From an uncultured Clostridia bacterium (lineage in GTDB: Bacteria; Bacillota; Clostridia; Christensenellales; Borkfalkiaceae): a stretch of 51,484 nucleotides of DNA. Made by a program: the position numbers and the translations under genes. The notes under the pieces are model-generated. The model made no database searches and had not been told where the DNA came from. It saw only the letters and a list, made by a program, of their open reading frames with translations. Below are positions 30,950 through 43,168 of the stretch, piece after piece (within the stretch, counting starts at the first letter, position 1; each line of letters starts with the position of its first letter). Location: assembly GCA_944367415.1 (NCBI GenBank), contig CALVWN010000049.1, positions 1-51,484 of the forward strand. Direction: 5' to 3'.

Positions 30950-31368
30950 AAACAAGTCTGAAAAGCAAAGTATTTCTCATGATCGGCGCCCTTGTCGCCC
31001 TTGTCCTGGCGGCGGTGCTCATCGTCGGCGTCTGCGAGAGAAGCGCGGCGCCCGTCTATGCGGAGCCCGAGACGGTCGCGGCGGCGGACGAGACGGTCAT
31101 TGATGCGACGACCGACGTCGCGGCAGAGGAGGGCGAGAGCGATTCCACGGGCTGGAAGGCGATCGCGGCGGGCATTGCCATCGGACTTGCCGCAGCGGCG
31201 GGCGCCATCGGCATGGGCATCGCCATCGCCAAGACCAACGAATCCATCGCGCGTCAGCCCGAGGCGGACGGAAAGCTGCGTTCCACCTTCATGCTCGGCC
31301 TTATCTTCATCGAGACCGCCATCATCTATGCGCTGGTCGTCGCGATCCTCATCATCTTTGTACTTTGA
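30946..31368 (+). CDS. atpE: ATP synthase F0 subunit c with N-terminal extension
   Basis: 140 residues, where subunit c usually has 70-90. Residues 70-139 are the normal hairpin: TM1, the polar loop ARQPEA (R103, Q104, P105), and TM2 with ion-binding E123 in FIETAIIYALV. Extra residues 1-69 contain a hydrophobic stretch (9-30), an AxA-type site (VYA-EP, 37-39) and an acidic linker, so it looks like a signal peptide plus propeptide. For sodium-type rings one expects Gln in TM1; here that place is M90, while Thr124 and Tyr128 of the sodium set are present, so ion choice is uncertain. The start overlaps atpB by four bases. Confidence 0.93.
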   Translation: MKTSLKSKVFLMIGALVALVLAAVLIVGVCERSAAPVYAEPETVAAADETVIDATTDVAAEEGESDSTGWKAIAAGIAIGLAAAAGAIGMGIAIAKTNESIARQPEADGKLRSTFMLGLIFIETAIIYALVVAILIIFVL

Positions 31369-31380
31369 CGGGAGGCGCCC

Positions 31381-31877
31381 ATGCCTTTGAACATCGATTG
31401 GCAGCAGATCCTGCTGCATCTTCTCAACTTCGTCATTCTGTTTGCGGGGCTGTGGCTGCTTCTCTATAAGCCCGTCCGCAAGTTCATGAACGAACGCAGA
31501 CAAAAGTATGAGAAGATGGACGCCGACGCGCAGAAAAAGACCGCGGAGGCGGAGGAATCGCGCGCCGAATATGAACGCAAGCTGGCGGAGGCGGACGCGG
31601 AGATCGAGCAAAAGCGCGCGGACGCCCGCAAGGAGCTTGATCGCTACGAGACGATGCGCAAAAACGCCGCCGAAGAGGAGGCGTCCTCCATCGTCGCCGC
31701 CGCCCGCGAGAGCGCGGCGCGCGAGAAGGAGCGCGCCCTTTCGGACGCCCGCGGCGAGATCGCCGGGCTTGTCACGGAGGCGACGGAAAAGCTCGTCTTA
31801 AAGGAGAGCGCGTCCGAGGCGTATGACAGCTTCCTCGACGCCGCCGAGCGCGCCGAAAAAAAGGACGGAGGTAACGC

Positions 31878-31881
<4 letters not shown>
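31381..31881 (+). CDS. atpF: ATP synthase F0 subunit b
   Basis: 166 residues. One N-terminal membrane helix (residues 9-28) is followed by a long charged coiled coil (about 35-150) that forms the peripheral stalk. Its C-terminus normally holds the C-terminal domain of delta, which in this operon is attached to alpha. GGGAGG precedes the ATG. Its stop overlaps the atpA start (ATGA), so there is no room for a separate delta gene. Confidence 0.95.
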
Positions 31882-35904
<4,023 letters not shown>

Positions 35905-35905
35905 G

Positions 35906-36316
35906 ATGTTCGAACTGCACGTTCTTGCCGCCGATCAGCCCTTCTACGAGGGCGCGTGCGAGTCGCTCGTCGTGCCCACGCTGGACGGGCAGTACGGCGT
36001 GCTCGCGGGGCACTGCGACGTCATCCTCGCCATCGTTCCCGGAACGCTCACCTACCGCACGCCGGACGGAGCGGAGCACGCGGCGGCGGTCGCCGCGGGC
36101 ATCATGAAGGTGGAAAACGGCGAGGCGCTCGTCCTCGTCGACTCCGCCGTCCGCCCCGAGGATATCGACGAACTGCGCCAGCGCCGCGCCGCCGATGAGG
36201 CGAAAGAGGCGCTGCTGCAGAAGAAGAGCATCGAGGAACACCACGCCGCCCAGGCGCGCCTCGCCCGCGCGCTCGCACGGCTGAATGTCAAGAGCAAATA
36301 CGGCAGAAGAAACTGA
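35906..36316 (+). CDS. atpC: ATP synthase epsilon subunit
   Basis: 136 residues. The N-terminal beta-sandwich (FELHVLAADQPFYEGACESL, GQYGVLAGHCDVILAI) and the C-terminal two-helix part (DIDELRQRRAADEAKEALLQ onward) are both present, so it should be able to inhibit ATP hydrolysis as in other bacteria. The ATG follows the atpD stop by one base. It is the last gene of the operon. Confidence 0.95.
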   Translation: MFELHVLAADQPFYEGACESLVVPTLDGQYGVLAGHCDVILAIVPGTLTYRTPDGAEHAAAVAAGIMKVENGEALVLVDSAVRPEDIDELRQRRAADEAKEALLQKKSIEEHHAAQARLARALARLNVKSKYGRRN

Positions 36317-36347
36317 AAAATCCCGGACGCGCGTCCGGGATTTTTTT
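36316..36347 (+). terminator. Intrinsic terminator of the ATP synthase operon
   Basis: A perfect palindrome (arms AAAAATCCCGGACGC / GCGTCCGGGATTTTT) continues into more T, immediately at the atpC stop. Confidence 0.95.
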
Positions 36348-36357
36348 CGGGAAAGCA

Positions 36358-36386
36358 TTGAAAACGGCGAACGGGTATGGTATAAT
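36358..36386 (+). promoter_or_regulatory. Promoter of the second GH31 gene
   Basis: TTGAAA at 36358-36363, 17 bases, TATAAT at 36381-36386 with an extended TGG, 28 bases before the ATG. Confidence 0.9.
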
Positions 36387-36414
36387 GAATCAAAAACGGA
36401 TATGAGGTGGCAGG

Positions 36415-38376
36415 ATGTTTTCTGAACGGGAAGGAATGTTGTATTTCACGAGAAAGGGCGAGACGCTGCGCATCTTCGCGCAGGGGAAGGACGCCCTGCG
36501 CGTGCAGGCGACGATGGAGGCGGAGTTCTCCGACTGCAACTGGGCGTTCGAGGGGGCGGGGTATGCCCGCGCCCATATCGAATTCGACGAGCAGAGCGCG
36601 CGCATCGAGAACGGGCGGATGGCGGCGCAGATCGACCGCCTCGGAAAGCTCCGCCTCTTTGCGGACGGCAAGTGCGTGCTCGAGGAGTATTACCGCTGCT
36701 ATGAGTACGATATGCCGCACACGCCCTCCCTGCGCGTCACGGCGCGCGAGTACACGCCCATCCGCGGCGGCGACTATGCGATCACCGTGCGCTTCGAGCC
36801 GCAGGAGGAAAAGCTCTTCGGCATGGGGCAGTACCAGCAGTCCTGCCTCGATCTCAAGGGCTGCACGCTGGAGCTTGCGCAGCGCAATTCGCAGGCGAGC
36901 GTCCCGCTGCTCATATCCTCGCGCGGGTACGGGTTTTTCTGGAACAACCCCGCCGTCGGCAGGGCGACGTTTGCCAAAAACGTCACCGAATGGCACGCCG
37001 AGAGCAGCCGCTGCATCGACTATTGGGTGACGGCGGGAACGCCGAAGGAGATCCTCGAGCATTACACGGCGCTCTCCGGCCGCGCGCCCGAGTTCCCCGA
37101 GAATGCGCTCGGGCTTTGGCAGTGCAAGCTCCGTTACCGCACGCAGGAGGAGGTACTGTCCGTCGCACGCGAATATCACAGGCGGGGGATCCCGCTCGAC
37201 GTCATCGTCATCGACTTCTTCCACTGGACGCGGCAGGGCGATTGGAAGTTCGACAAAAAATACTGGCCCGATCCCGACGCGATGGTGCGCGAGCTGTCCT
37301 CCTACGGCACGCGGTGCATGGTCAGCATCTGGCCGACCGTCGACAAAAAGAGTGAAAACTTCGCCGAGATGCGCGACAGGGGGCTGCTCATCCGCCCCGA
37401 GCGCGGCAGCCAGTGTTTTGACTTTCTGGGGGATTCCTACATTTACGACGCGACCAATCCCGAGGCGCGGCGGTATATCTGGGAGAAGTGCCGCGCCAAC
37501 TACTACAAGAGCGGCATCGATATGTTCTGGCTGGATGAGGCGGAACCCGAGTACACCGCTTACGACTTTGACAATTTCCGCTACTATCTCGGCACCGATC
37601 TCGCCGTCGGCAACGTCTATCCCGTCATGCACGCGCGCGCCTTCTACGAGGGGCAGCGCGCCGCCGGGCAGACGGATATCTGCAACCTCATCCGCTGCGT
37701 CTGGGCGGGCAGTCAGAAGTACGGCGTCGTATTGTGGTCGGGCGACGTGCAGGGGAATTTCGAGAGCCTGCGCGATCAGTTCGCCGCGGGCCTCAACGTC
37801 GGACTTGCGGGCATCCCGTGGTGGCCGACGGACATCGGCGGCTTCTTCGCCAACGTCAAGGAGCCGAAGTACCGCGAACTGCTGCTGCGCTGGTTCGAGT
37901 GGGCGACATTCTGCCCCGTTCTTCGGATGCATGGCGACAAGGGGCCTTGGGTGGACGAGCCGCTCGACGAACGCGAGTGGGGCGGCGGGTTCTGCCACTC
38001 GGGGCTTCCCAACGAATTGTGGAGTTTCGGCGAGGACGTCTACGCGATTTTGAAGAGTTACGTCCTGCTGCGCGAGCGCATGAAGCCCTATCGCAAGGAG
38101 GTCATGCGCGAGGCGCGCGAGAGCGGAACGCCCGTCATGCGCGCGATGTTCTGCGAATTCCCCGAGGACGAAACGTGCTGGAGCGCCGACGAACAGTATA
38201 TGCTCGGCTCCAAATATCTCGTCGCGCCCGTCCTCTACGAGGGCATGACGCGGCGCGAGGTGTACCTGCCTGCGGGAACCTGGCGCGATCTCAATACGGG
38301 CGAAATGCTCAAGGGCGGCAGGACGATCACGGCGGAAGCGCCCGTCGAGGTCATCCCCGTCTACGAGCGTCTCTGA
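36415..38376 (+). CDS. Glycoside hydrolase family 31, probably alpha-xylosidase-like
   Basis: 653 residues, no signal peptide. N-terminal sandwich (EEKLFGMGQYQQSCLDLKG), TIM barrel (GIPLDVIVIDFFHWTRQGDW) and C-terminal sandwiches (YLPAGTWRDLNTGE) follow the family plan. The nucleophile motif is FWLDEAEPE with D374, the form seen in Xyl31-type alpha-xylosidases; the acid/base motif is LWSGDVQGNF with D444. That differs clearly from the first GH31 at 17289. GAGGTGG lies four bases before the ATG. It is transcribed alone from its own promoter and faces a convergent phosphatase gene. Confidence 0.92.
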   Translation: MFSEREGMLYFTRKGETLRIFAQGKDALRVQATMEAEFSDCNWAFEGAGYARAHIEFDEQSARIENGRMAAQIDRLGKLRLFADGKCVLEEYYRCYEYDMPHTPSLRVTAREYTPIRGGDYAITVRFEPQEEKLFGMGQYQQSCLDLKGCTLELAQRNSQASVPLLISSRGYGFFWNNPAVGRATFAKNVTEWHAESSRCIDYWVTAGTPKEILEHYTALSGRAPEFPENALGLWQCKLRYRTQEEVLSVAREYHRRGIPLDVIVIDFFHWTRQGDWKFDKKYWPDPDAMVRELSSYGTRCMVSIWPTVDKKSENFAEMRDRGLLIRPERGSQCFDFLGDSYIYDATNPEARRYIWEKCRANYYKSGIDMFWLDEAEPEYTAYDFDNFRYYLGTDLAVGNVYPVMHARAFYEGQRAAGQTDICNLIRCVWAGSQKYGVVLWSGDVQGNFESLRDQFAAGLNVGLAGIPWWPTDIGGFFANVKEPKYRELLLRWFEWATFCPVLRMHGDKGPWVDEPLDEREWGGGFCHSGLPNELWSFGEDVYAILKSYVLLRERMKPYRKEVMREARESGTPVMRAMFCEFPEDETCWSADEQYMLGSKYLVAPVLYEGMTRREVYLPAGTWRDLNTGEMLKGGRTITAEAPVEVIPVYERL

Positions 38377-38378
38377 TC

Positions 38379-38409
38379 AAAAAAGGGGGTATGTCGTCTG
38401 ACATACCCC
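38379..38409 (-). terminator. Terminator of the HAD phosphatase gene
   Basis: GGGGTATGTC / GACATACCCC with loop GTCT. On the minus strand the stem is followed by a T run (AAAAAA at 38379-38384 on the plus strand). Confidence 0.85.
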
Positions 38410-38414
38410 GAACG

Positions 38415-39062
38415 TTATCGGCAGAGTACGGTGCCGGGAAGCGCCTGCGGCGTCTCGGCGAGGGCAACGGCGCCCGCATCGAGCAGCTCTTCACGGCTGC
38501 CGAATCCGTACAGGACGCCGATCGTCGGAATGTTGTGCACCTTGGCGCCCAGCACGTCGTGCCGTCGGTCGCCGACCATGAGCGCGGCGGACGGGTCGAT
38601 GCCGAAGCGTTCGAGCGCATAGGCGATGACGTCTGCCTTTTTGGTACGCGTCTCGTCCATCGTTGCGCCCGCGATCCCGTCGAACCATCGGGAAAGTCCG
38701 AAGCGCGCGAGGATGCGTTCGGCAAATTGCTCCGGCTTGGAAGTGGCGACATACAGCGTCTTCCCCGTTGCGCGCAGGGCGGCGAGGGCGTCGGCAATGC
38801 CGGGATACGGCTTGTTTTCAAAGATCCCGCGCGCGGCATAGTAGACGCGGAAGTCCTCCGTCGCGGCGAGCGCCTCTTCGGGCGTCATCCCGTAATATTC
38901 GGCGAACGCCTCCGGAAGGGGCGGGCCGATGAAGGCGGTAAGTGCGCGCCTGTCCGCAACGCGGATGCCGCGCTTTCCGAGCGCGCATAAGACGCCGTTC
39001 GCGATCCCCTCGAAGGGGTCGGTCAGCGTGCCGTCGAGATCAAAGAGCAGAGATCGGAACAT
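38415..39062 (-). CDS. HAD-superfamily phosphatase (Gph/PpaX-like)
   Basis: 215 residues. Motif I is DLDGTLTD (D8, D10) at the very N-terminus, motif II is ATSKP, and motif IV is GDRRHD. The helical cap lies between motifs I and II (subclass IA), as in phosphoglycolate phosphatase and PpaX. Substrate cannot be told. Motif I requires the start at 39062, yet no ribosome binding site exists there and the -10 box ends only six bases upstream, so the mRNA is predicted to be leaderless. A terminator lies past the stop. Confidence 0.92.
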   Translation of the reverse strand: MFRSLLFDLDGTLTDPFEGIANGVLCALGKRGIRVADRRALTAFIGPPLPEAFAEYYGMTPEEALAATEDFRVYYAARGIFENKPYPGIADALAALRATGKTLYVATSKPEQFAERILARFGLSRWFDGIAGATMDETRTKKADVIAYALERFGIDPSAALMVGDRRHDVLGAKVHNIPTIGVLYGFGSREELLDAGAVALAETPQALPGTVLCR

Positions 39063-39068
39063 GGGTCT

Positions 39069-39097
39069 ATTATAGAAGATTTTGTATCCTGTGTCAA
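39069..39097 (-). promoter_or_regulatory. Promoter giving a leaderless HAD mRNA
   Basis: On the minus strand TTGACA (39097-39092), 17 bases, TATAAT (39074-39069), then AGACCC and the ATG. Transcription should start at or next to the A of the ATG. Confidence 0.85.
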
Positions 39098-39120
39098 ATC
39101 ATACGAGGGAGGGGAGCGCC

Positions 39121-41124
39121 ATGCGGCAAAAAGTACCGGCATCCGCGCGCAGACAGGCGAGCCCGCCGCTGCCGCGCATCAATTTGCGCCCCTTTCTCGT
39201 CGCCGCCGTCGGAATGCTGTGCGGGATGTCGCTGTACGTCCGGCTGCGGATGGGGGAAGGCACGCTCGCCGGCATCGCCGTCTTTGTCCTCTTCGTGCTG
39301 CTCCTGCTCCCGCCGCTCTCGCTGCGGCGCACGGCGGCGGTCTTGGGGATCTTCCTCGCCTTTGCGGGCATCGGGGCGGGCGGCATCCATCTCGCCGCCT
39401 GCAGCTTCTCGCGCGGGATGCCCGAGGGAGAGTACACCGTCTCGGGAACGGTGGAATCGGCGGCGGCAATGGGCGGCTATTCGAGCGCGACGCTCTCGAC
39501 GCTGTATTTTGACGGGGAACGCGCGGCGGGGAAGATGGAACTCACCCTCCCCGGCGAGGACGTGCGCGCGGGCGATGTCATCGTTTTCACGGCAACGGTG
39601 GGACGAAATCAGCTCCCGAGCGACGGAGACAGCTACGCGCTCAACGACTTTGCCAACGGATACCGCTATACGGCGTCGCCCTCGGAGTATCTCGTTTCCG
39701 CAAAATCGGGCAACATCTTTCTGGTCATCAACGGGGCGCTCTACGACGTGCTCCGGGAACATATGGAGCAGGATGCGGCGAACTTTTCCTACGCGCTGCT
39801 CACGGGAAATATGCGGGCGATGGACGCCGACCTCGTCAACGAGACGCGCACGGGCGGCATCGCGCACGTCTTTGCCGTCTCCGGGATGCACATCGGGATG
39901 CTGTATGCCGCCGTGACGGTGCTGCTGCGCCGGTGCGGAAGGTGGGCGGCGATCCCCGCCGTGCTGCTGGGTGCGGGGTACTGCGCCATGTGCGCCTTTA
40001 CCGCGTCGTCGGTGCGTTCGCTGCTCATGTGCGCATTTGCGGGCGGGATGCACTTCTTCGGGAAAAAGTATGACGCGCTCTCCTCGCTCTCGCTCGCGGC
40101 GGTGCTGACGCTGCTCGCCGCGCCCGCGCAGTATTGCTCGGTGGGGTTCCGCCTCTCGTACGGCGCGGTGGCGGGAATGTGCATCTTCTCCGAACCGCTC
40201 ACGCGCGGGCTGCGCCGGCTCCGGATCCCCGATGCCCTCGCCGCCTGCCTCGTCTCGGGCGTCTCCTCGCAGCTGTTCACCTTTCCGCTGCTCGTCGAGA
40301 CGTTCGGGTACTTTTCGGTGTGGGGGATGCTCCTGAATCTCATCGTCATCCCCGCGCTGCCCGTTCTCTTTCTGCCCCTCGTCGTGTGTGCCTTTCTCTC
40401 GCTCGTGCTGCCCTTTGCGGCGGGTGTTCTGCTCGCATTGCCCGAAGGCATCCTGTCGGCGCTGCTCTATCTCTTTTCGGCGGCGGATTTCACCTATGTG
40501 CTGGCGGGCTTCTCGCTGGGGGCGGGCGTCTCCGTCTGGCTGGCGCTCAATGTGCCGCTGTGCGCCAAGGTGCGTCTGAAGGCATGGCTGCGCGCCGCCG
40601 TCTGTTCGGCGATCGCGCTCCTGTTTGCGGCAAGCGTGTGGCTGGAAAACGCGACCTTCGGCGGCTGCCGCATCGACGTCTCCGGTTCGGAGCGCGGTAC
40701 CTGTGCGCTCGTCCGCACGCAGACGAGCGCCGTCCTGCTGCTCGATGACGACGTTCCGCTCTCCGCCTGCGAAGATCTGCTGCGGCGGACGTATGCGGGC
40801 GAGCTGGATGCCGTTTGTGTGGTCGGCGAGGAGACGGTGCGCGCCGTCAACGTCGCCGCGGCGCTGCCCGCACGGTGCATTTATGTGGCATACCCCGTCG
40901 CGACGGGACTGCGCGAGACGGAAGTTGCGGCGCAGACGCGCTTTCTTGTCGGCGACCTTCTCTTCGTCTATGAGGACGACGGATGCCTGACGCTCACGGC
41001 GCAGGGGTGCGTGGCGGAGTTCTCCTTCGGCGAAACCGCCCTCGATCTCGGCGATTTGTGCGTCGGAAGGGGGAGCGGGCGCTTGAAATACTTGCTCAAA
41101 GATGGTATAATCAGGACGTTATGA
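39121..41124 (+). CDS. comEC: ComEC/Rec2 DNA-uptake channel, degenerate C-terminal domain
   Basis: 667-residue membrane protein for import of single-stranded DNA during competence. An N-terminal membrane part, an OB-fold-like DUF4131 region (EYTVSGTVESAAAMGG onward), and the competence domain with IAHVFAVSGMHIGMLYAAVT and many membrane helices are present. The last 150 residues occupy the place of the metallo-beta-lactamase domain but lack its HxHxDH motif: the equivalent strand reads LDAVCVVGEETVRAVNVAAA. So channel function is likely, nuclease function is not. The ATG at 39121 follows GGGAGGGGAGC. The stop overlaps holA by four bases. No comEA or comF is in the window. Confidence 0.9.
   Translation: MRQKVPASARRQASPPLPRINLRPFLVAAVGMLCGMSLYVRLRMGEGTLAGIAVFVLFVLLLLPPLSLRRTAAVLGIFLAFAGIGAGGIHLAACSFSRGMPEGEYTVSGTVESAAAMGGYSSATLSTLYFDGERAAGKMELTLPGEDVRAGDVIVFTATVGRNQLPSDGDSYALNDFANGYRYTASPSEYLVSAKSGNIFLVINGALYDVLREHMEQDAANFSYALLTGNMRAMDADLVNETRTGGIAHVFAVSGMHIGMLYAAVTVLLRRCGRWAAIPAVLLGAGYCAMCAFTASSVRSLLMCAFAGGMHFFGKKYDALSSLSLAAVLTLLAAPAQYCSVGFRLSYGAVAGMCIFSEPLTRGLRRLRIPDALAACLVSGVSSQLFTFPLLVETFGYFSVWGMLLNLIVIPALPVLFLPLVVCAFLSLVLPFAAGVLLALPEGILSALLYLFSAADFTYVLAGFSLGAGVSVWLALNVPLCAKVRLKAWLRAAVCSAIALLFAASVWLENATFGGCRIDVSGSERGTCALVRTQTSAVLLLDDDVPLSACEDLLRRTYAGELDAVCVVGEETVRAVNVAAALPARCIYVAYPVATGLRETEVAAQTRFLVGDLLFVYEDDGCLTLTAQGCVAEFSFGETALDLGDLCVGRGSGRLKYLLKDGIIRTL
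41083..41111 (+). promoter_or_regulatory. Promoter of holA inside the comEC 3' end
   Basis: TTGAAA at 41083-41088, 17 bases, TATAAT at 41106-41111, only nine bases before the holA ATG. The expected transcript would have a leader of about three bases. Confidence 0.8.
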
Positions 41125-42107
41125 AATTTGTACAGCTTGCAAAGAGCCTCAAAGAGGGCGTCGCGCCCGTCTATCTTCTCGAGGGCGAGGACGCCTACTT
41201 CCGCGACAGCGCGACGGACATGATCCGCCGGGCGTGCGCGATCGCCAATCCCATGCTCAACGACGTCCGCTATGAGGGCGAGACGCTCAAGGGGGAGGGG
41301 ATCGCCGCGCTCGTGCGCGCGCTCGGCACGCTGCCCTTCCTCGACGAACGGCGGCTGGTGCGCGCCGTCGAGTTCTACCCGACCGAACGGGAGTGGGAGA
41401 CCTATCTCAAGGCGTATTGCGCCGATCCCTGTCCCACGACGGTGCTGCTCATCGTCAACGGCGGCAAAAAACCGAATGGGGCGCAGCTCGCCAAAAAGGC
41501 GGGCGTGACCTATGTGGACTGTTCGAAAGAATCGGAGGAGACGCTCTCGCGCTGGCTGTTCGGCGTGGCGCGCAAGCGGGGGCTTTCGATGGACGCCGAC
41601 GCGGCGCAGCTCATGGTGCGCTATTGCGCCTCCGACGCGGCGCGGATGCGCCTCGAGACAGAAAAACTCGCATACGTTCTCGGCGAAAACGGACATATCA
41701 CGCGCGCCGACGTGGAGGAGAACGTCGCGAAAGACGTCGAATACAAGATCTACGAGCTGACGCAGGCGGCGTCGCGCAGGAACTTTGCACAGTTTATGCA
41801 GATCCTCGATGAGATGCTCGAAAAAGGCTCGGACGAGTATGCCGTGCTGGCGGCGCTCATCTCCCACTTCCGTACGCTGTGCGAGACGGGACTGTCGGAC
41901 GCGTCCGACGCGCAGCTTTCTAAGACGCTCGGCTGCAAACCGTACGCCGTGCAGAAGAACCGCGAGATCGTCGCCCGCCTCGGAAACGCCCGCGTGCGCA
42001 CGCTCTACGAGGGGCTTTACACCCTCTCGTCGGGGGCAAAGAGCGGACGCTTCGGAAAGACGGGGGCGCTCTTTGCCGCTATTGCGCAATTATTTTTCCA
42101 ACAGTAA
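41121..42107 (+). CDS. holA: DNA polymerase III delta subunit
   Basis: 328 residues. This is the clamp-loader subunit that opens the sliding clamp. It has the family opening MKFVQLAKSLKEGVAPVYLL EGED, a middle AAA-like domain without a Walker motif (TTVLLIVNGGKKPNGAQLAK, ETEKLAYVLG) and the C-terminal helical collar (LISHFRTLCETG ... YAVQKN). The gene following comEC is holA in many Bacillota. The start overlaps the comEC stop (ATGA), so it can be translated from comEC mRNA, and it also has its own promoter. Confidence 0.93.
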   Translation: MKFVQLAKSLKEGVAPVYLLEGEDAYFRDSATDMIRRACAIANPMLNDVRYEGETLKGEGIAALVRALGTLPFLDERRLVRAVEFYPTEREWETYLKAYCADPCPTTVLLIVNGGKKPNGAQLAKKAGVTYVDCSKESEETLSRWLFGVARKRGLSMDADAAQLMVRYCASDAARMRLETEKLAYVLGENGHITRADVEENVAKDVEYKIYELTQAASRRNFAQFMQILDEMLEKGSDEYAVLAALISHFRTLCETGLSDASDAQLSKTLGCKPYAVQKNREIVARLGNARVRTLYEGLYTLSSGAKSGRFGKTGALFAAIAQLFFQQ

Positions 42108-42127
42108 AAAAATTTCGGACGAAATAC

Positions 42128-42156
42128 TTTGCATTTTTTCGCAAATTCTGTATAAT
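42128..42156 (+). promoter_or_regulatory. Promoter of cdaA
   Basis: TTTGCA at 42128-42133 (four matches), 17 bases, TATAAT at 42151-42156, 46 bases before the GTG start. Confidence 0.7.
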
Positions 42157-42202
42157 AGTGAAAAAGCCCGTCGCGATGCCGGCGGGAAGGGAGGCAGCAG
42201 CA

Positions 42203-43042
42203 GTGCGTTCGCCGCAGGAAGTGGCAGAGGGGATCAAAGCGGTCTTTGCCAATTTTTCGGATAACTGGATCATCGTCGTCGAGGCGGTCTTTCTCTTTCT
42301 GCTCATCTACTTCGTCTTGAAGACGCTCTACGAAAACAACGCCAAGAAACTCATCCCCGTGTATGTGTTTCTGCTCATCTGCACGGGCGCCGTCGCGCTC
42401 TTCTCCGAACACGTCACGGTGGTCGTGTTCTATGTGTTCATCATGCTCATGTCGCTCTTTTTCCTGCTGTTGTTCAGCGTGGAGATCAAGCGCAGCATCT
42501 GGAACGTCGCGGCAAAGCGGGTGGGCACCGTCACGGGCGTGCAGACGGCAAAGAACAACGCCGTCTCGGCGCGGGCGGACGAGTACATCTCGGGCATCGT
42601 CAAGGCGGTGCAGAACCTCTCCAAAAACAACACGGGCGCGCTCATCGTCCTTTCCAACGGCAATCTCCCCAAGGAGATCATCGACAGCGGCGTGACGCTC
42701 AACGCGAACATCTCCAACCAGCTCATCGAGGGCATCTTCATTCCCAAGGCGCCCCTGCATGACGGCGCCATGATCATCTACGGCGACAAGATCCAGGCGG
42801 CGGGGTGCTTTCTGCCCCTCACGCAGAAGGATTTCCCCAAGGATTACGGCACCCGCCACCGCGCGGGCATCGGCGTGACGGAGGTCGCCGACGTCTCCAC
42901 CATCATCGTCTCGGAGGAGACGGGCATCGTCTCCTATGTGCGCCGCGGCGAGATCACCCGCTACGTCGACTCGGAGAGCCTCAAGCGCTATCTCAAAGAT
43001 TACTACTGGAAGGAATTCAACAGCGGAGGAAAGAAGGCGTAA
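42203..43042 (+). CDS. cdaA: Diadenylate cyclase CdaA
   Basis: 279 residues. It makes cyclic di-AMP from two ATP. Three N-terminal membrane helices (about residues 25-100) precede the DAC domain with the catalytic motifs DGA (D187-A189, in APLHDGAMIIYG) and RHR (218-220, in GTRHRAGIG). The start is GTG at 42203, with GGGAGG eight bases upstream; frames from 42158 or 42176 have no ribosome binding site, and 42158 touches the -10 box. In Bacillus the next gene is the activator cdaR; here only a 35-codon ORF follows. Confidence 0.93.
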   Translation: MRSPQEVAEGIKAVFANFSDNWIIVVEAVFLFLLIYFVLKTLYENNAKKLIPVYVFLLICTGAVALFSEHVTVVVFYVFIMLMSLFFLLLFSVEIKRSIWNVAAKRVGTVTGVQTAKNNAVSARADEYISGIVKAVQNLSKNNTGALIVLSNGNLPKEIIDSGVTLNANISNQLIEGIFIPKAPLHDGAMIIYGDKIQAAGCFLPLTQKDFPKDYGTRHRAGIGVTEVADVSTIIVSEETGIVSYVRRGEITRYVDSESLKRYLKDYYWKEFNSGGKKA

Positions 43043-43060
43043 CCGCCCCACGGAGGAGAT

Positions 43061-43168
43061 ATGAAGTTTTTATCCTTTCTCGGAAAACTGTTCACCCATA
43101 ACATACCCCTGAAGCTGCTCGCCGCCGTGCTGGCGGTCGCGGCGGTCGTCATCATCAACGCCGTATGA
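43061..43168 (+). CDS. 35-residue membrane peptide, probable CdaR anchor remnant
   Basis: A short gene with a very good ribosome binding site (CGGAGGAGAT) reads MKFLSFLGKLFTHN, then IPLKLLAAVLAVAAVVIINAV: a basic N-terminus and one membrane helix. This has the form and position of the N-terminal anchor of CdaR (YbbR), the regulator normally encoded just after cdaA, but all YbbR domains are missing. The stop overlaps the start of the DUF1015 gene (ATGA), so translation looks coupled. It may be a functional mini-regulator of CdaA or the residue of a deletion. Confidence 0.6.
   Translation: MKFLSFLGKLFTHNIPLKLLAAVLAVAAVVIINAV

Noticed and set aside
38942..39916. 324-codon Arg/Ser-rich frame over comEC
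   Set aside because: Out of frame with comEC and low complexity, typical of a shifted GC-rich frame.
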